Below, piece after piece: positions 63,134 to 64,000 of a stretch of 64,000 nt of DNA. This DNA is from Mucilaginibacter sp. MD40 (lineage in GTDB: Bacteria > Bacteroidota > Bacteroidia > Sphingobacteriales > Sphingobacteriaceae): the NCBI RefSeq assembly GCF_002288635.1, contig NZ_NRSW01000001.1, forward strand, positions 2,871,852 through 2,935,851, read 5' to 3'. The notes below the pieces were generated by a model, which made no database searches, had not been told where the DNA came from, and saw only the letters and a program-made list of their open reading frames with translations. The position numbers and the translations under genes were made by a program. Position 1 is the stretch's first letter, and each line of letters begins with the position of its first letter.

Positions 63134-63970
63134 TTAACAGCATCCCGGCGGACAACAGGCAGCCACAGGTTTCTCTGCATAAACGGTAACGCTGAAAATG
63201 CCTGTGCTACCGGCTTTAAAGCTTTCCAGTTCGGCAGTGCCCAGGTACTTGTTCAGGATATCATCGGGCACCACAATAACTTTCTCTTTTTGTACGGTGA
63301 TGTTGGTAAAGCCATTGCTTTTTATCAGGCCCAGGTAAATATCCTTTTGGATAGCGCCGGCCACACAGCCCGCGTACATTTCGGCATCCTTGCGCAAAGC
63401 ATCAGGCAGGTCGCCAACTAACACCACATCAGATATACTGAAGTGCCCGCCGGGTTTAAGCACCCTGTAAATTTCCTTGATAACGGCATCTTTATCGGAC
63501 ACCAGGTTAAGTACGCAGTTGCTTACAATAACATCGGCAATGTTGGCGGTTACCGGCATGTGCTCAATATCACCCTGCCTGAATTCCACATTGTTAAAGC
63601 CCAGCTTTTCGGCGTTAGCCCGCGCCTTATCTATCATAGCCGGAGTAAAATCAATACCGATCACCTTGCCGGTCTCGCCGGTTTCGGCACGGGCTATAAA
63701 GCAGTCGTTACCGGCACCGCTGCCCAGGTCTATCACCACATCGCCCTTTTTAATTTTGGCAAATTGGGTAGGCAAGCCGCATCCCAGGCCGAGGTCGGCA
63801 TCGGCGTTATAGCCTTCCATCTGGGTGTAATCGTCACTCATGATGTTATAGATCTCGGTTGAGCATCCCGTTGCCCCACAGCATGATGATGCGTTAACAT
63901 CCTTATCCTGCAAGGCTATCTCGCTGTACTTTTGCCTTACAATTTCCTTTAGTTGTTCGTTGGTTTCCAT
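63134..63970 (-). CDS. arsM: Arsenite S-adenosylmethionine methyltransferase
   Basis: 278 residues. SAM-binding motif I is VIDLGSGAGNDCFIARAETG. Arsenic-binding cysteines are expected at SSCCGATGCS (about 28-34), SNCVLNLV and MYAGCVAGA. The tail ends in a Cys-rich ACCPPGCC. Methylates As(III) to methylated, often volatile products. First visible gene of the arsenic cluster; only 30 bp remain to the window edge, so a regulator such as arsR may lie outside. Confidence 0.95.
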   Translation of the reverse strand: METNEQLKEIVRQKYSEIALQDKDVNASSCCGATGCSTEIYNIMSDDYTQMEGYNADADLGLGCGLPTQFAKIKKGDVVIDLGSGAGNDCFIARAETGETGKVIGIDFTPAMIDKARANAEKLGFNNVEFRQGDIEHMPVTANIADVIVSNCVLNLVSDKDAVIKEIYRVLKPGGHFSISDVVLVGDLPDALRKDAEMYAGCVAGAIQKDIYLGLIKSNGFTNITVQKEKVIVVPDDILNKYLGTAELESFKAGSTGIFSVTVYAEKPVAACCPPGCC

Positions 63971-64000
63971 CGTAATATTGCGATTAATTGTTCCAATTTT

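Noticed and set aside
1..64000. CRISPR arrays, insertion sequences, prophage genes, replication origin, rRNA
   Set aside because: No regularly spaced repeats, transposase, integrase, phage structural, dnaA-box cluster or rRNA sequence was seen. The retron island shows no flanking direct repeats I could identify by eye.

Overview
The window is chromosomal DNA of a Bacteroidota member, most likely a Sphingobacteriaceae genus close to Mucilaginibacter or Pedobacter. The taxon is inferred from protein families and style, not from a marker gene. Signs are TAnnTTTG-type -7 promoter boxes, few strong Shine-Dalgarno sites, DUF5686 and BamA-like barrel proteins, GG-leader peptides with a C39 ABC exporter, and moderate GC. 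I count 54 protein genes (one cut by the left edge, one apparently frameshifted), one tRNA and one candidate retron RNA.

Layout. 1-5.9 kb: TetR-controlled RND efflux genes with three palindromic operator candidates, then a MarR regulator. 6-8.9 kb: a DUF5686 outer-membrane protein and a small orphan gene behind a strong palindrome. 9.2-16.6 kb: cytochrome bd (cydAB), NhaA, a large MscS channel, a GT4 glycosyltransferase and a 52-residue membrane protein. 16.9-23.3 kb: a complete phytochrome photosensory core, then, after one in-frame stop, a 1616-residue CheB/CheR/PAS/histidine kinase. 23.4-29.7 kb: a second, complete RND tripartite efflux operon. 29.8-43 kb: mixed genes including an HD-Pycsar-effector-like membrane protein, a kinase-like domain fused to an outer-membrane barrel, GH16, aroB, proline dehydrogenase and a CAT-anticodon tRNA. 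43.2-46.8 kb: a five-gene peroxide/electrophile operon led by an OhrR-type regulator, and a VIT-family transporter.

46.8-54.6 kb is the most distinctive region. Six genes on one strand encode two paralogous 71-residue precursors with double-glycine leaders and eight identically placed cysteines, a VKOR-thioredoxin fusion carrying a degenerate C39 domain, a TlpA-like thioredoxin, a C39-peptidase ABC exporter and a HlyD adaptor. The adaptor reading frame is broken at a run of seven T. Each precursor has the same ~80-bp upstream element and a downstream hairpin built on the same AGCGATG core. I read this as a locus that secretes disulfide-rich peptides and contains its own oxidative folding machinery.

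54.7-59.2 kb: lipocalin, an acyl-CoA carboxylase beta / acyl-CoA dehydrogenase pair behind a perfect 28-bp palindrome, and a divergent SDR/HxlR pair with mirrored promoters. 59.3-61.6 kb: an AT-rich island with a DUF4365-like nuclease candidate, an unknown partner, a candidate msr-msd RNA and a retron-type reverse transcriptase. 61.6-64 kb: arsenic resistance (arsM, arsC, acr3).
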